From Clostridia bacterium (lineage in GTDB: Bacteria > Bacillota > Clostridia > Oscillospirales > Acutalibacteraceae), in contig JAFQCH010000023.1 of the NCBI GenBank assembly GCA_017416485.1, positions 125,262 to 189,261 of the forward strand: a DNA stretch of 64,000 nucleotides, in the 5' to 3' direction. The position numbers were made by a program, and so were the translations under genes. A model generated the notes under the pieces. The model saw only the letters and a list, made by a program, of their open reading frames with translations, searched no databases and was not told the origin of the DNA. Below, piece after piece: positions 51,956 through 60,903 of the stretch. The number at the start of each line of letters is the position of its first letter. Position 1 is the first letter of the stretch.

Positions 51956-53083
51956 TTGATAACCGATCAATTTATTCATGAGATTACGAAACAATTTCTG
52001 ATCCCGGGTACTTTTGTTGCTTGCGAACCGATCCATACCGGACATATTAACAATACTTATAAACTTTCGTATGCTATTGACGGAAATGATGTTTTCTACC
52101 TGTTGCAGAAAATCAATCCCCAGGTATTCAAAAATGCCGAGCAATTGATGGCTAATATTGTCAGTGTGACTTCGTTTGTCAGAAATAAAATCATTGCAAA
52201 CGGCGGGGATTCCGATCACGAGGCGCTTCACGTCAAGCCGACTGCAGAAGGTAAAAATTACTTTGTTGACGATGAAGGACTTGCGTGGCGACTTTATAAT
52301 TTTATTGATAATGCTTTTTCCCCTGATTCGGTCGAATCACCCGAATTGTTTTTTGAGGCAGGTTATGCGTTTGGCAATTTTCAGAATCTTCTGTGTGATT
52401 TCCCTGCTGAGAAATTGTATGAAACCATACCGATGTTTCACAATACTGCGAATCGATACAAGAATCTGTGTGCATCCATCGAAAAAGATGTTTGCAACCG
52501 TGTAGCGCTTGTGCAGGATGAAATCGCTTTTGCACATGCCCGTAAGGACGATACTGCAGTTCTTGTTGATATGATAGCAGACGGCAAATTGCCTTTGCGC
52601 GTTACGCACAATGACACAAAATTGAATAATATTATGTTTGACAATGAAACAAGAAAACCCATTTGCATCGTTGATCTTGATACGGTTATGCCGGGCTTGT
52701 CCCTTTATGATTTCGGTGACAGTATCCGCTTTGGTTCCAATACTGCGGCGGAAGATGAATTGGATCTTTCCAAGGTTTCTTGCGATCTTACCTTGTATGA
52801 GGCATTCACAAGAGGCTATCTGACAAGCGCAGGGGACAGCCTGACAGCAACGGAAGTTTCCTTGTTGCCGTTTGCATCAAAATTGATGACTTTTGAATGC
52901 GGCATGCGTTTTCTGACTGACTATCTTGACGGTGATATTTATTTCTCGACAAAGCATGAAGGTCACAATCTGGAGCGTTGCCACACGCAATTTGCGCTTG
53001 TTGCCGATATGGAAAAGAAATTTGATCAGATGCTTGCCATTACTGCAAAAGCATACAGCGAGATTTGCGGCAAAACCTTTTAA
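51956..53083 (+). CDS. Phosphotransferase family sugar kinase (NahK-like)
   Basis: A 375-residue kinase of the aminoglycoside phosphotransferase fold. The catalytic loop THNDTKLNNIMFD and metal motif IVDLDTVMPGLSLYDFGDSIR match the type seen in N-acetylhexosamine 1-kinase, so the substrate may be GlcNAc/GalNAc or another sugar; this is inference from motif resemblance. The TTG start at 51956 is decided by AAAGGCGG 7 bases upstream. Monocistronic, ending at a strong terminator shared with the convergent cysteine-rich gene. Confidence 0.75.
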   Translation: MITDQFIHEITKQFLIPGTFVACEPIHTGHINNTYKLSYAIDGNDVFYLLQKINPQVFKNAEQLMANIVSVTSFVRNKIIANGGDSDHEALHVKPTAEGKNYFVDDEGLAWRLYNFIDNAFSPDSVESPELFFEAGYAFGNFQNLLCDFPAEKLYETIPMFHNTANRYKNLCASIEKDVCNRVALVQDEIAFAHARKDDTAVLVDMIADGKLPLRVTHNDTKLNNIMFDNETRKPICIVDLDTVMPGLSLYDFGDSIRFGSNTAAEDELDLSKVSCDLTLYEAFTRGYLTSAGDSLTATEVSLLPFASKLMTFECGMRFLTDYLDGDIYFSTKHEGHNLERCHTQFALVADMEKKFDQMLAITAKAYSEICGKTF

Positions 53084-53087
53084 AAAA

Positions 53088-53114
53088 ATATGCCGGACAT
53101 TGTGTCCGGCATAT
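53088..53114. terminator. Bidirectional terminator after the NahK-like kinase
   Basis: ATATGCCGGAC (53088-53098) and GTCCGGCATAT (53104-53114) are perfect complements, flanked by an A-run on the left and a T-run on the right. Confidence 0.9.
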
Positions 53115-53119
53115 TTTTT

Positions 53120-53968
53120 TTATGTTCCGCAGCAGCCACAGTGCGTTGGAAAAGAATCATCGTTGCAATCCGTGCCGTCAGCATCGGGCGGGAAAAATTC
53201 AGATACGGGAAAACGGATGCGCCTGAAGGCATCGCAAGGATCTTCAGTATTGCAGGTGCATTCTTTTTCTGGCACACAGAAGCTGTATGCGGGAATCATC
53301 ATCTGCACATCTCTTTCCAGCTGAATGATGGAAAACAGACCGATTGTAACGCGAACGGCTCTTGTGTTGCCGCTTTGCACGAATTGGCCGCAGAAACAAC
53401 GGCGAACGGAATAGGGTACACATCCCATATCCGTAATGTTGTTGCAGCAATCACAGGGATGGCAAAGGCGTGCATCCAGGCAGATCGGCTCGGCAACCTG
53501 CACTTTTGCGCGGGGATTGGTTTTGGTAGGTGGAAGCAATTTATCAATATCTTCACACACATATTCGGAGGTGAAAACCTTTACACTGCCTTCACTGCCG
53601 TAAAGAATACATTTTTTTGTAAACATACACAATCCGCAAACAGTTTCGGCCTGTGCACAATTGGATGGCAAACAATCAACCGAAACCCGGAAATAATAAG
53701 TTATGTCAACCGAATAAAAACCTTTGTTGAACGGAACTTTTTCAACTTCCGTAATTGCATTGATGACTTCACAACCGCGGCATCGTACCGAAACGGCAGC
53801 ATCCACAATCTGTTGTGCGGAATCTGTGAAATATACACGCAAATCACTCAAACAATCCTTATCAGCGCATGAATCATAAACACGGCTCGTGTCAATGCAA
53901 ACCGCCTCATTGATCTGCCGTTTGCATTCTTCAAACGGTTTTTCGCTGACGACTCTGTTTTCAGACAT
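53120..53968 (-). CDS. Cysteine-rich protein of unknown function
   Basis: A 282-residue protein with 28 cysteines, about 10 percent of residues, many in CxxC or clustered arrangements (RCRGCEV, HPCDCCNN, GCVPYSVRRCFCG, CTCNTEDPC, HCGCCGT). Between them it has beta-rich stretches (GFYSVDITYYFRVSVDC, TRAVRVTIGLFSIIQLERDV) arranged as two similar halves. No signal peptide or membrane segment. I do not recognise a named family; a spore-coat or metal-binding structural role would fit a sporeformer but is a guess. The start has GGGAGGAG upstream. Confidence 0.7.
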   Translation of the reverse strand: MSENRVVSEKPFEECKRQINEAVCIDTSRVYDSCADKDCLSDLRVYFTDSAQQIVDAAVSVRCRGCEVINAITEVEKVPFNKGFYSVDITYYFRVSVDCLPSNCAQAETVCGLCMFTKKCILYGSEGSVKVFTSEYVCEDIDKLLPPTKTNPRAKVQVAEPICLDARLCHPCDCCNNITDMGCVPYSVRRCFCGQFVQSGNTRAVRVTIGLFSIIQLERDVQMMIPAYSFCVPEKECTCNTEDPCDAFRRIRFPVSEFFPPDADGTDCNDDSFPTHCGCCGT

Positions 53969-54049
53969 GAAAAAAACTCCTCCCGAAAGAAAAATTGAAA
54001 TTGCATGAATTTCAATATCATTCTATGGAAGGAGTTGTTTTAGTGTTCC

Positions 54050-55351
54050 TTAAAATTGTGAGAAGTCAAAAGACTGCGGTGCTCCGTTTTCTGCAACCGA
54101 TTTATCAGCAAGGAAAACAGCCAGATGGCCTGCAACGGAATTTTCAATTGCAGTGCATTCAACAGAAACTTTGCCATCTCTTATGTAATCAACAAAGTCG
54201 CGGATCAGGCCAATGTCACCACCACCATGCGTGTCTTCCGAGAAGGTTGCCAACTCAACATCTTCGTATTCAAAGCCGGTCGGGCTTTCGGTTTTGATAG
54301 TCTGAAGATGCAGAGATCCACCTTCAAAATCACCATACATTTCGCCCTTGGTGCCGACCACATGAATTGTTCTTGTGGAACGGGCTGTGCCGCCGATCAT
54401 ATTGTGTGTAGCCGTTGCACCGTTTCTGAAGTTAAAGAGAACAGACTGGTGGTCAACCACATTATTGCCGCTTTTATAGATGCACTTGCCGTAAGGGCTG
54501 TCGCCTTTGAGCAGGTTTGCTTTGTCTTCCATTGTAGGCTCATGATCAAGACCTTCCAGCGCATCCCATACATACATTGCCCAACGGCGGGGATGGTCAA
54601 GGTAAATTCGCTTTGCAGAAAAATCACATGTGTCAACCAAGGGGCAATCAACCAGGCAACGGGTGCCTGCCTGTGCGGGGGCATTTTCGGGCTTGAACTG
54701 GAAGATGCTGCCGAAGCTGGATACACTTGCGGGCAAAGTTTCTCCCATTAACCACATAAGAATATCAATATCATGGCAACATTTTGCCAAAAGCATGCTT
54801 GTTTTGCAAATGTCGGAGTTGCCCCATTTGCCACGGATATAGGACGTGGAAAGATGATGATAGCTCACCATTTCCGATGTCTGGATGTTGATGATATCTC
54901 CGAGAACGCCTGTTCTGATTTTTTCTTTTATGGTTCTGTAAAACGGCGAATAGCGAAGCACATGGCAGATCATGACTTTGTTTTTGTATTTTTTGACCGT
55001 TTGCAACAGAAGTTTCATTTCATCCATATTTACGGCAAAGGGTTTTTCAAGCAACATGTCATATCCCGCCTGCAACAACGGCAGGGAAGTTTCAATATGC
55101 TGATGATCCATTGTGCCGTTGATGACAGCATCAGCAAACTTCGGCACTGCCGCCATTTGTTGTGCTGTTTCAAAGCAACGTTCTTCGCCGAAGCCGAACA
55201 TTTTCATTGCTTTTTTGCGGCGATCGGGATTCGGATCTGCAATGCCCACAATTTGTAATGCAGAGGGATCTTCAATTGCAAGCTGTGCGTATGTAAAAGA
55301 TCTGTGACCTCCGCCGACAATAACAGCGGTAATCGGTTTTTTTAATTCCAT
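54050..55351 (-). CDS. Gfo/Idh/MocA family oxidoreductase
   Basis: A 433-residue NAD(P)-dependent oxidoreductase, longer than most. The Rossmann start is VIVGGGHRSFTYAQLA, the motif LLEKPFAVNMDEM carries the conserved lysine, and CHDIDILMWLMGE lies in the substrate domain. A Cys-containing insert (GTRCLVDCPLVDTCDFSAKRIY, about residues 235-260) is unusual. ATG 55351 has GAGG upstream; an earlier in-frame start at 55393 lacks a site. It follows the glycosidase-like gene on the same strand, 68 bases away, so the two may act on one glycan. Confidence 0.85.
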   Translation of the reverse strand: MELKKPITAVIVGGGHRSFTYAQLAIEDPSALQIVGIADPNPDRRKKAMKMFGFGEERCFETAQQMAAVPKFADAVINGTMDHQHIETSLPLLQAGYDMLLEKPFAVNMDEMKLLLQTVKKYKNKVMICHVLRYSPFYRTIKEKIRTGVLGDIINIQTSEMVSYHHLSTSYIRGKWGNSDICKTSMLLAKCCHDIDILMWLMGETLPASVSSFGSIFQFKPENAPAQAGTRCLVDCPLVDTCDFSAKRIYLDHPRRWAMYVWDALEGLDHEPTMEDKANLLKGDSPYGKCIYKSGNNVVDHQSVLFNFRNGATATHNMIGGTARSTRTIHVVGTKGEMYGDFEGGSLHLQTIKTESPTGFEYEDVELATFSEDTHGGGDIGLIRDFVDYIRDGKVSVECTAIENSVAGHLAVFLADKSVAENGAPQSFDFSQF

Positions 55352-55419
55352 AACATTGAACCTCGTGTAGTACTTAATTATAGTTATACTCAATTAAAGT
55401 ACAAAAGTCAATCAGCAGT

Positions 55420-57648
55420 TTAAATTTTTTTAACAATTCTGAATTCAGAGAATTGAAAGCCCATCATCGGTTCTGTCATTTCCAATTCAAGACAGCCGTT
55501 TATAAAAACTTCTTTCGGCAGATCATAACAGACCGCTGCATATCCGTCCGGCAACATTTCCTTTTCGAATTTCTCATTCCGATATCCGCCGAACTGTTTT
55601 CCTTCATAAATTGTTATGCCGTTTGCTGTAACTTTGTGATGCCTCGTCATAGTATTCGGTGAATCCTTGAAGCTGAACTGCAACACATAATCGGTGTCGG
55701 GGGCAAATCCTGCACATTTGCAGGAAAAAGAGAAGTGATCATACAGTTTAAACATGCAAACGGGAAGATCACCGGTGTTGATATGGGGTCGATCACCCTG
55801 AAAATTCATATAGAAATCCGGCTTTTGGCGAACACCGAGAGAATGAAGCTCATGCAATGCAAAAGAGAAATAATATTCGTCTTTTTCAATCTTATTTCTG
55901 CTGGCAAGTTTTTGCATCAGAAGAATTCTTTCTTCCTTTGTCATGTTTTCTGTTTCTTCCAGCTTTTTCAACCACCATAAGCGGTCGGTGATCGGAAGAT
56001 CGATCGTATCAAGCACAGCCCCACGCTCCGGATTGTCGGCACAATAAGTTTCAACATTCAGTTGCAAGCCAATCTGATTGAACAATTTCTCTGCCAAGGA
56101 ATCAATGGTTCTGCGTAATGCAAAATAGGTTTCAGGCATCGGTTCTTTAAGATTTGTTTCAGCAGATTCAATATTCCCGCGCAGAATTTCATTGATTGCG
56201 TGTTTTATCTGCGAGGTTTCCTGCATGAATCGTCTGCGCACAATAACATCACAACAAGCACGAAACAGAAGGCAATTGTATCGCCAGTTATCCGATAATT
56301 TCGGATTTTCATTGCAAAGACCGATTATCATTTGCAAGGTTGTTTCGATGTGCGGATTTTCGGCAGGATCCCCCTCCCAGTTTTTTTCCAATGCAAGAAT
56401 TGCATCGGCAACAGCAGAAGGATTTGTGTTGACAAAAAACAGTCTGGCATAATCTTCAAGAATGTCGCGTACGGATTGATCGGGATTCAGATCAAGGCTG
56501 CTCCATATAAATTTATTTACATCATCATTGATACCTTCCGAGTAGCTGACAGATCCGATCACATAACCATCGGTGAGCTTATGCAACAGACTGTATTCGG
56601 TCGGACGCGGGTTGATACATTCGCGACTCAGGCAAGTTGTTAGTGAGTAGTGCCAATCATCACGATCAAAGTGAACGGGGTATTCACAGCGCACATTATG
56701 CGTGATGTCCGGATAAAGGCGAATTTTATAATCAGAAGGTATACGCTTGCGCAGCACATCCAGATCAAAAGCTCTGTTCGGGCCGGTAATAACGCCATCA
56801 ATTGCATCTTCATAATTTTGTAAGGCCGAAAGGAAGTCTTCCCCCCACAGCGGCATACCGTGCGGTTGCTGTGCAGACGGCCACATCTGTGCATTTGGGT
56901 GATGCTTTTTTAAAACCGCGCGAAATGCCTTGCAACGTTCAAGTAATTCATCGGGTTCAAGTTCTCCCGGGTCGCCGCCGGGCGGAAAAACAACATTCAG
57001 GCGAGGAAGCCTGGCAAACAGTTTGTCACGCCTCTCAACGCCAGTCTGCAAATCATCTTCACAATTGGGCATCCACAACGAAACATCAAGATCCCATTCA
57101 TCTGCCATGCGTGATGCTTCAACGAGAAAATCTTCTTCATCATATTTCATCAGTCGGTTTCGTTTTGAAACGGCTCTTTCATAGGGAATATGTTCAACCG
57201 TGTTGCAACCCATTAAAAGCAGATCTCGATAATATCTTTCATATTGTTCATAATCCCAGGCATCGTAGGTGTTTGGTGTGGTTCTGTAGCCGATCTGATG
57301 CCCGCGTATGCTTTTGTGCGGGGAATAAACACCGTCAATATAATCAATCAACTGCACATATTCCTGCGAAAAAACCGCTTTTTTAAAGAACTGTGCACAG
57401 GCGAATAAAAGCCCGCGGAGTCTGCCGGCTGTAAAAATCAACGATGCCCCTGTGTATTCAATTGTGAAATCATCAGAAATTTCTGTTGTATCATCAATGT
57501 GAAAGCAAATGCAGTATTCATTGTTTTCGGACAAAGCAGGACGAAAACCGCAACGAATTTCCATTTCATCGGAAAAAAATAATGCTGCCTTTTTTTCAAC
57601 TTCATTTGCTGCAAATAGTGTAAAATTATTAAAATTAAATCGAACCAT
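55420..57648 (-). CDS. Large glycoside-hydrolase-like protein
   Basis: A 742-residue cytosolic protein. Residues about 1-90 look like an N-terminal beta/alpha domain of the type preceding GH20, GH67 and GH84 catalytic barrels. HKSIRGHQIGYRTTPNTYDAWD opens a TIM-barrel-like section (about 95-400) with MGCNTVEH and DLDVSLWMPNCEDD. The C-terminal 150 residues look like a beta-sandwich. I cannot name catalytic residues, so family and substrate stay open. No signal peptide. ATG 57648 follows AAAGGAGG. Co-oriented with the downstream Gfo/Idh/MocA gene. Confidence 0.65.
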   Translation of the reverse strand: MVRFNFNNFTLFAANEVEKKAALFFSDEMEIRCGFRPALSENNEYCICFHIDDTTEISDDFTIEYTGASLIFTAGRLRGLLFACAQFFKKAVFSQEYVQLIDYIDGVYSPHKSIRGHQIGYRTTPNTYDAWDYEQYERYYRDLLLMGCNTVEHIPYERAVSKRNRLMKYDEEDFLVEASRMADEWDLDVSLWMPNCEDDLQTGVERRDKLFARLPRLNVVFPPGGDPGELEPDELLERCKAFRAVLKKHHPNAQMWPSAQQPHGMPLWGEDFLSALQNYEDAIDGVITGPNRAFDLDVLRKRIPSDYKIRLYPDITHNVRCEYPVHFDRDDWHYSLTTCLSRECINPRPTEYSLLHKLTDGYVIGSVSYSEGINDDVNKFIWSSLDLNPDQSVRDILEDYARLFFVNTNPSAVADAILALEKNWEGDPAENPHIETTLQMIIGLCNENPKLSDNWRYNCLLFRACCDVIVRRRFMQETSQIKHAINEILRGNIESAETNLKEPMPETYFALRRTIDSLAEKLFNQIGLQLNVETYCADNPERGAVLDTIDLPITDRLWWLKKLEETENMTKEERILLMQKLASRNKIEKDEYYFSFALHELHSLGVRQKPDFYMNFQGDRPHINTGDLPVCMFKLYDHFSFSCKCAGFAPDTDYVLQFSFKDSPNTMTRHHKVTANGITIYEGKQFGGYRNEKFEKEMLPDGYAAVCYDLPKEVFINGCLELEMTEPMMGFQFSEFRIVKKI

Positions 57649-57749
57649 TTTTTTACCTCCTTTAAAATTCAGTATAACAATGATTTGCCTGTTAAGCAAG
57701 TAAATTATAAGAAAAATACAACTTCCATGAAAAAAATGTTAAAAACATC

Positions 57750-57778
57750 TTGATTTTGATGAAAACATTTTGTATACT
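57750..57778 (+). promoter_or_regulatory. Sigma-A promoter of the 47-residue peptide gene
   Basis: TTGATT (57750-57755), 17-base spacer and TATACT (57773-57778), 36 bases before the start codon. Confidence 0.72.
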
Positions 57779-57814
57779 GTAGTTGTAGAAATATAGGAAT
57801 AGGAGGATTTTACA

Positions 57815-57958
57815 ATGAATAATTCCGCAACAGCAAACAAAGACAATGATATTGCCAGAGATGAACAGGGGCTGATCACTCCCGCAAACTGGACACAGTT
57901 CCTTATGGCTCTTTTTGTTCGTTTGTTTGAAATTATTTCCGGTTTCTTTAACAAGTAA
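57815..57958 (+). CDS. 47-residue amphipathic peptide
   Basis: A complete small gene with its own promoter, an AGGAGG site 8 bases before ATG 57815, and its own terminator. The first 22 residues are polar (MNNSATANKDNDIARDEQG); the last 25 are hydrophobic or aromatic with spaced charges (ANWTQFLMALFVRLFEIISG, then FFNK), giving an amphipathic helix likely to lie on or in the membrane. No cleavable signal is evident. I do not recognise a family. A membrane-active peptide, a small transporter regulator (potABCD is downstream) or a signalling peptide are possible. Confidence 0.75.
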   Translation: MNNSATANKDNDIARDEQGLITPANWTQFLMALFVRLFEIISGFFNK

Positions 57959-57980
57959 AAACAAAATTATGCGTGCTGTA

Positions 57981-58020
57981 AAAACCGCCGAAACCGAATC
58001 GGCGGTTTTTTCTTTTCTTT
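57981..58020 (+). terminator. Terminator of the 47-residue peptide gene
   Basis: AAAACCGCCGA (57981-57991) and TCGGCGGTTTT (57999-58009) are perfect complements, followed by TTCTTTTCTTTT. Confidence 0.92.
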
Positions 58021-58031
58021 TATAAAAAATG

Positions 58032-58060
58032 TTGACTTTTGTAAAAATATGCGTTATATT
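58032..58060 (+). promoter_or_regulatory. Sigma-A promoter of potABCD
   Basis: TTGACT (58032-58037), 17-base spacer and TATATT (58055-58060), 42 bases before the potA start. Confidence 0.75.
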
Positions 58061-58102
58061 CTTTTTATAAACAACGCCATTCGGCGGAGAGGGGCTGCAT
58101 AA

Positions 58103-59245
58103 TTGAAAGACAACGTTATTATTGATCTTAAAAACATTTCTGTTTCATTTGACGGGGAGCAGATTTTAAAAAATATCAGTTTATATATACGTAACGGCGA
58201 ATTTATTACATTCCTCGGCCCTTCGGGTTGCGGCAAAACCACAACCTTGAGGATCATTGCGGGTTTTCTTGAACCTGACGGTGGAGATGTGATTTTCGAC
58301 AACAAGAGAATCAATGGTGTTCCTCCTCATAAAAGAGAGGTCAACACCATTTTTCAGCGTTATGCTCTTTTTCCGCATCTCAATGTTGCAGAAAATATTG
58401 CATTCGGTCTGAAACTGAAAAAGATGCCAAAAAGCGAAATCGACCAAAAAGTTTCCGATATGCTGTCTCTGGTGAATCTGAAGGGATTTGAACACAGAAA
58501 CATCAATTCACTTTCGGGCGGTCAGCAGCAGCGTGTTGCCATTGCGCGTGCACTTGCTGTGGATCCCAAAGTTTTATTGTTGGATGAGCCTCTGGGGGCG
58601 CTTGATCTCAAACTGCGCAAAGATATGCAGAATGAACTTAAGAAGATCCAGCAAAGATTGGGAATCACTTTTATTTATGTTACGCATGATCAGGAAGAAG
58701 CTCTTTCTATGTCTGACACCATTGTTGTTATGGACAGCGGTAAGATTCAGCAGATCGGGTCACCAACCGATATTTACAACGAACCGAAAAACGCTTTCGT
58801 TGCAGATTTCATCGGTGAAAGTAATATTGTTGACGGCATTATGAAAGAAGATAAGGTTGTTGAGTTCTCGGGGCATGTGTTTGATTGCCTGGACAGCGGC
58901 TTTGCAAAGAATGAGGCCGTTGACGTTGTTGTTCGTCCCGAAGATGTTGATGTTGTGCCATTAGAACAAGGAATGCTTACCGGCAAGGTGACTTCTGTTA
59001 CTTTTAAGGGTGTTCACTATGAAATTATTGTTGATATCGGCGGCTTCCTGTGGATGATCCAATCCACCGATATACAATATGAAGGATCTGAAATCGGGCT
59101 TGTTATTGAACCCGATGCCATACATATAATGAAAAAATCCGAATATTCGGGAACCTTCGGTGATTTCTCCAGTTATTCTGACGAATTCGATGAATTGTCC
59201 GATGTAAATGCAGGAATTGATGCGGAGGACTCAGACGATGAGTAA
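58103..59245 (+). CDS. potA: Spermidine/putrescine ABC transporter ATPase
   Basis: A 380-residue ATPase energising polyamine uptake. Walker [12 protein letters not shown], the signature [16 protein letters not shown], Walker [14 protein letters not shown] and the switch in VTHDQEEAL are intact, followed by a TOBE domain (about residues 285-355). An acidic tail ([20 protein letters not shown]) ends the protein. The TTG start at 58103 follows GGAGAGGGG. It overlaps potB by 8 bases. Confidence 0.95.
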   Translation: MKDNVIIDLKNISVSFDGEQILKNISLYIRNGEFITFLGPSGCGKTTTLRIIAGFLEPDGGDVIFDNKRINGVPPHKREVNTIFQRYALFPHLNVAENIAFGLKLKKMPKSEIDQKVSDMLSLVNLKGFEHRNINSLSGGQQQRVAIARALAVDPKVLLLDEPLGALDLKLRKDMQNELKKIQQRLGITFIYVTHDQEEALSMSDTIVVMDSGKIQQIGSPTDIYNEPKNAFVADFIGESNIVDGIMKEDKVVEFSGHVFDCLDSGFAKNEAVDVVVRPEDVDVVPLEQGMLTGKVTSVTFKGVHYEIIVDIGGFLWMIQSTDIQYEGSEIGLVIEPDAIHIMKKSEYSGTFGDFSSYSDEFDELSDVNAGIDAEDSDDE

Positions 59246-60101
59246 AAACGTTACAATCGGAAACAAAAAAGTTACGGTCACTCCTTTTGCATCCTGGATG
59301 GTCGTGTTTGTGTTGGTTCCCATGGCGCTTGTGGTGTACTATGCCTTTACCAATGCAGACGGTTCTTTTACCGTTGAAAATTTAAAGTGGATCTACACCT
59401 ATCGCTCCACTATGTTTTTGTCGCTTCGGCTTGCTTTTATTGCAACGGTTATCTGCCTTTTGCTGGCCTATCCGATCGCATACAGCATGTCGAGAGCCAG
59501 TGAAAAAATTCAGCGCAATGCAACCCTTATCATTATGTTGCCCATGTGGATGAATTTTCTTGTGCGAACTTATTCGTGGATGACAATTCTGGAAAACAAC
59601 GGACTTATCAATTCGGCCTTGCGTACTATTGCAGGGATGTTAGGAACAGATTTTGACGGTTTTCAGCTTATAAACAACCGCGGTGCAATCGTTCTCGGTA
59701 TGGTTTATAATTTTTTACCGTACATGATTCTGCCTATTTATACCTCATTGACAAAGATCGATAATTCTCTTCTTGAGGCTGCAAGAGATCTGGGTTCAAA
59801 CGGTTTTCATGTGTTCAAGCGTGTTATTCTGCCGTTGAGTGTTCCCGGCATTATTTCAGGCATTACGATGGTTTTCATTCCGTCGATCAGCACATTCATT
59901 ATTTCAAGAATTCTCGGTGGTGGTAAGGACTATCTGATCGGCGACCTTATTGAGGATTATTTCCTCGGAAATTCCGGTGTGGTGAACTATAATGTCGGTG
60001 CTGCACTTTCCATGGTGCTTATGGTTCTTATTCTTATTGCCACATTCTTCATGAACCGCGTGGATAAAGATGCAAAGACTTCGGGAGGTGGCAGAATATG
60101 A
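59238..60101 (+). CDS. potB: Spermidine/putrescine ABC transporter permease
   Basis: A 287-residue membrane subunit with six hydrophobic segments. The EAA loop [25 protein letters not shown] (about residues 178-202) contacts PotA. ATG 59238 has CGGAGGAC 10 bases upstream; an in-frame start 30 bases earlier is inside potA and lacks a site. Its last bases overlap the potC start (ATGA). Confidence 0.94.
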   Translation: MSKNVTIGNKKVTVTPFASWMVVFVLVPMALVVYYAFTNADGSFTVENLKWIYTYRSTMFLSLRLAFIATVICLLLAYPIAYSMSRASEKIQRNATLIIMLPMWMNFLVRTYSWMTILENNGLINSALRTIAGMLGTDFDGFQLINNRGAIVLGMVYNFLPYMILPIYTSLTKIDNSLLEAARDLGSNGFHVFKRVILPLSVPGIISGITMVFIPSISTFIISRILGGGKDYLIGDLIEDYFLGNSGVVNYNVGAALSMVLMVLILIATFFMNRVDKDAKTSGGGRI

Positions 60102-60892
60102 AAAAATTCCTCAAAGCATATAATGCCCTCATCCTTGCATTTTTGTATCTGCCGATTCTTGTTGTTGTCTTTTTCTCTTTCAATGCAGGCTCATCCAGAG
60201 CAAAGTTTGAAGGCTTTTCTTTACAATGGTATATTGAACTTTTTCAGGATGAACTCATTTTACAGTCCCTTTATTATTCCATCATTATAGCCGTATTGTC
60301 TGCTGTTATTGCAACACTGATCGGGACACTGGCTGCAGTTGGCATTAACTCCATGAGAGGATGGAAGAAATCCGCACTCCTGAGCATAAACAATATTCCT
60401 GTTGTGAATCCCGAAATTGTTACTGCCATTTCCATGATGATTCTGTTTGTGTTTATTCTTTCTCATTTCAACGGAATGGAAATGGGCTTCGGTACACTTT
60501 TGATTTCGCATATTACCTTTAACATTCCCTATGTGGTGTTGTCGGTATTGCCGAAACTCAAGGGTATGGACGAGAATATCTATTATGCCGCACTTGACTT
60601 GGGGTGTCCTCCCGTGAAGTCGTTTATCAAAGTGGTTATTCCGCAGATTCTTCCCGGCATTATTTCGGGACTTATTATGGCATTCACACTTTCGTTGGAT
60701 GACTTTGTTATCAGCTATTTCAATTCGGGCGCAACATTCCAGACGCTTCCTGTTACCATTTATTCCATGACCAAAAAGCCCTATTCATTGAAACTGAATG
60801 CGCTTTCCACTCTGCTTTTTGCTGTTATTCTTGTGCTGATGGTGATTTCCAACATCAAGAAGCCGGAAGCCGGCAAAAAGGCAAAAAAATAA
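60098..60892 (+). CDS. potC: Spermidine/putrescine ABC transporter permease
   Basis: A 264-residue second permease. Six membrane segments are visible, with an EAA-type loop YYAALDLGCPPVKSFIKVVIPQILPG (about residues 163-188) and TLSLDDFVISYFNSG. The start has GGGAGGTGGCAG upstream. The potD gene follows 11 bases later. Confidence 0.94.
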   Translation: MKKFLKAYNALILAFLYLPILVVVFFSFNAGSSRAKFEGFSLQWYIELFQDELILQSLYYSIIIAVLSAVIATLIGTLAAVGINSMRGWKKSALLSINNIPVVNPEIVTAISMMILFVFILSHFNGMEMGFGTLLISHITFNIPYVVLSVLPKLKGMDENIYYAALDLGCPPVKSFIKVVIPQILPGIISGLIMAFTLSLDDFVISYFNSGATFQTLPVTIYSMTKKPYSLKLNALSTLLFAVILVLMVISNIKKPEAGKKAKK

Positions 60893-60903
60893 GGAGGAAA
60901 CGA

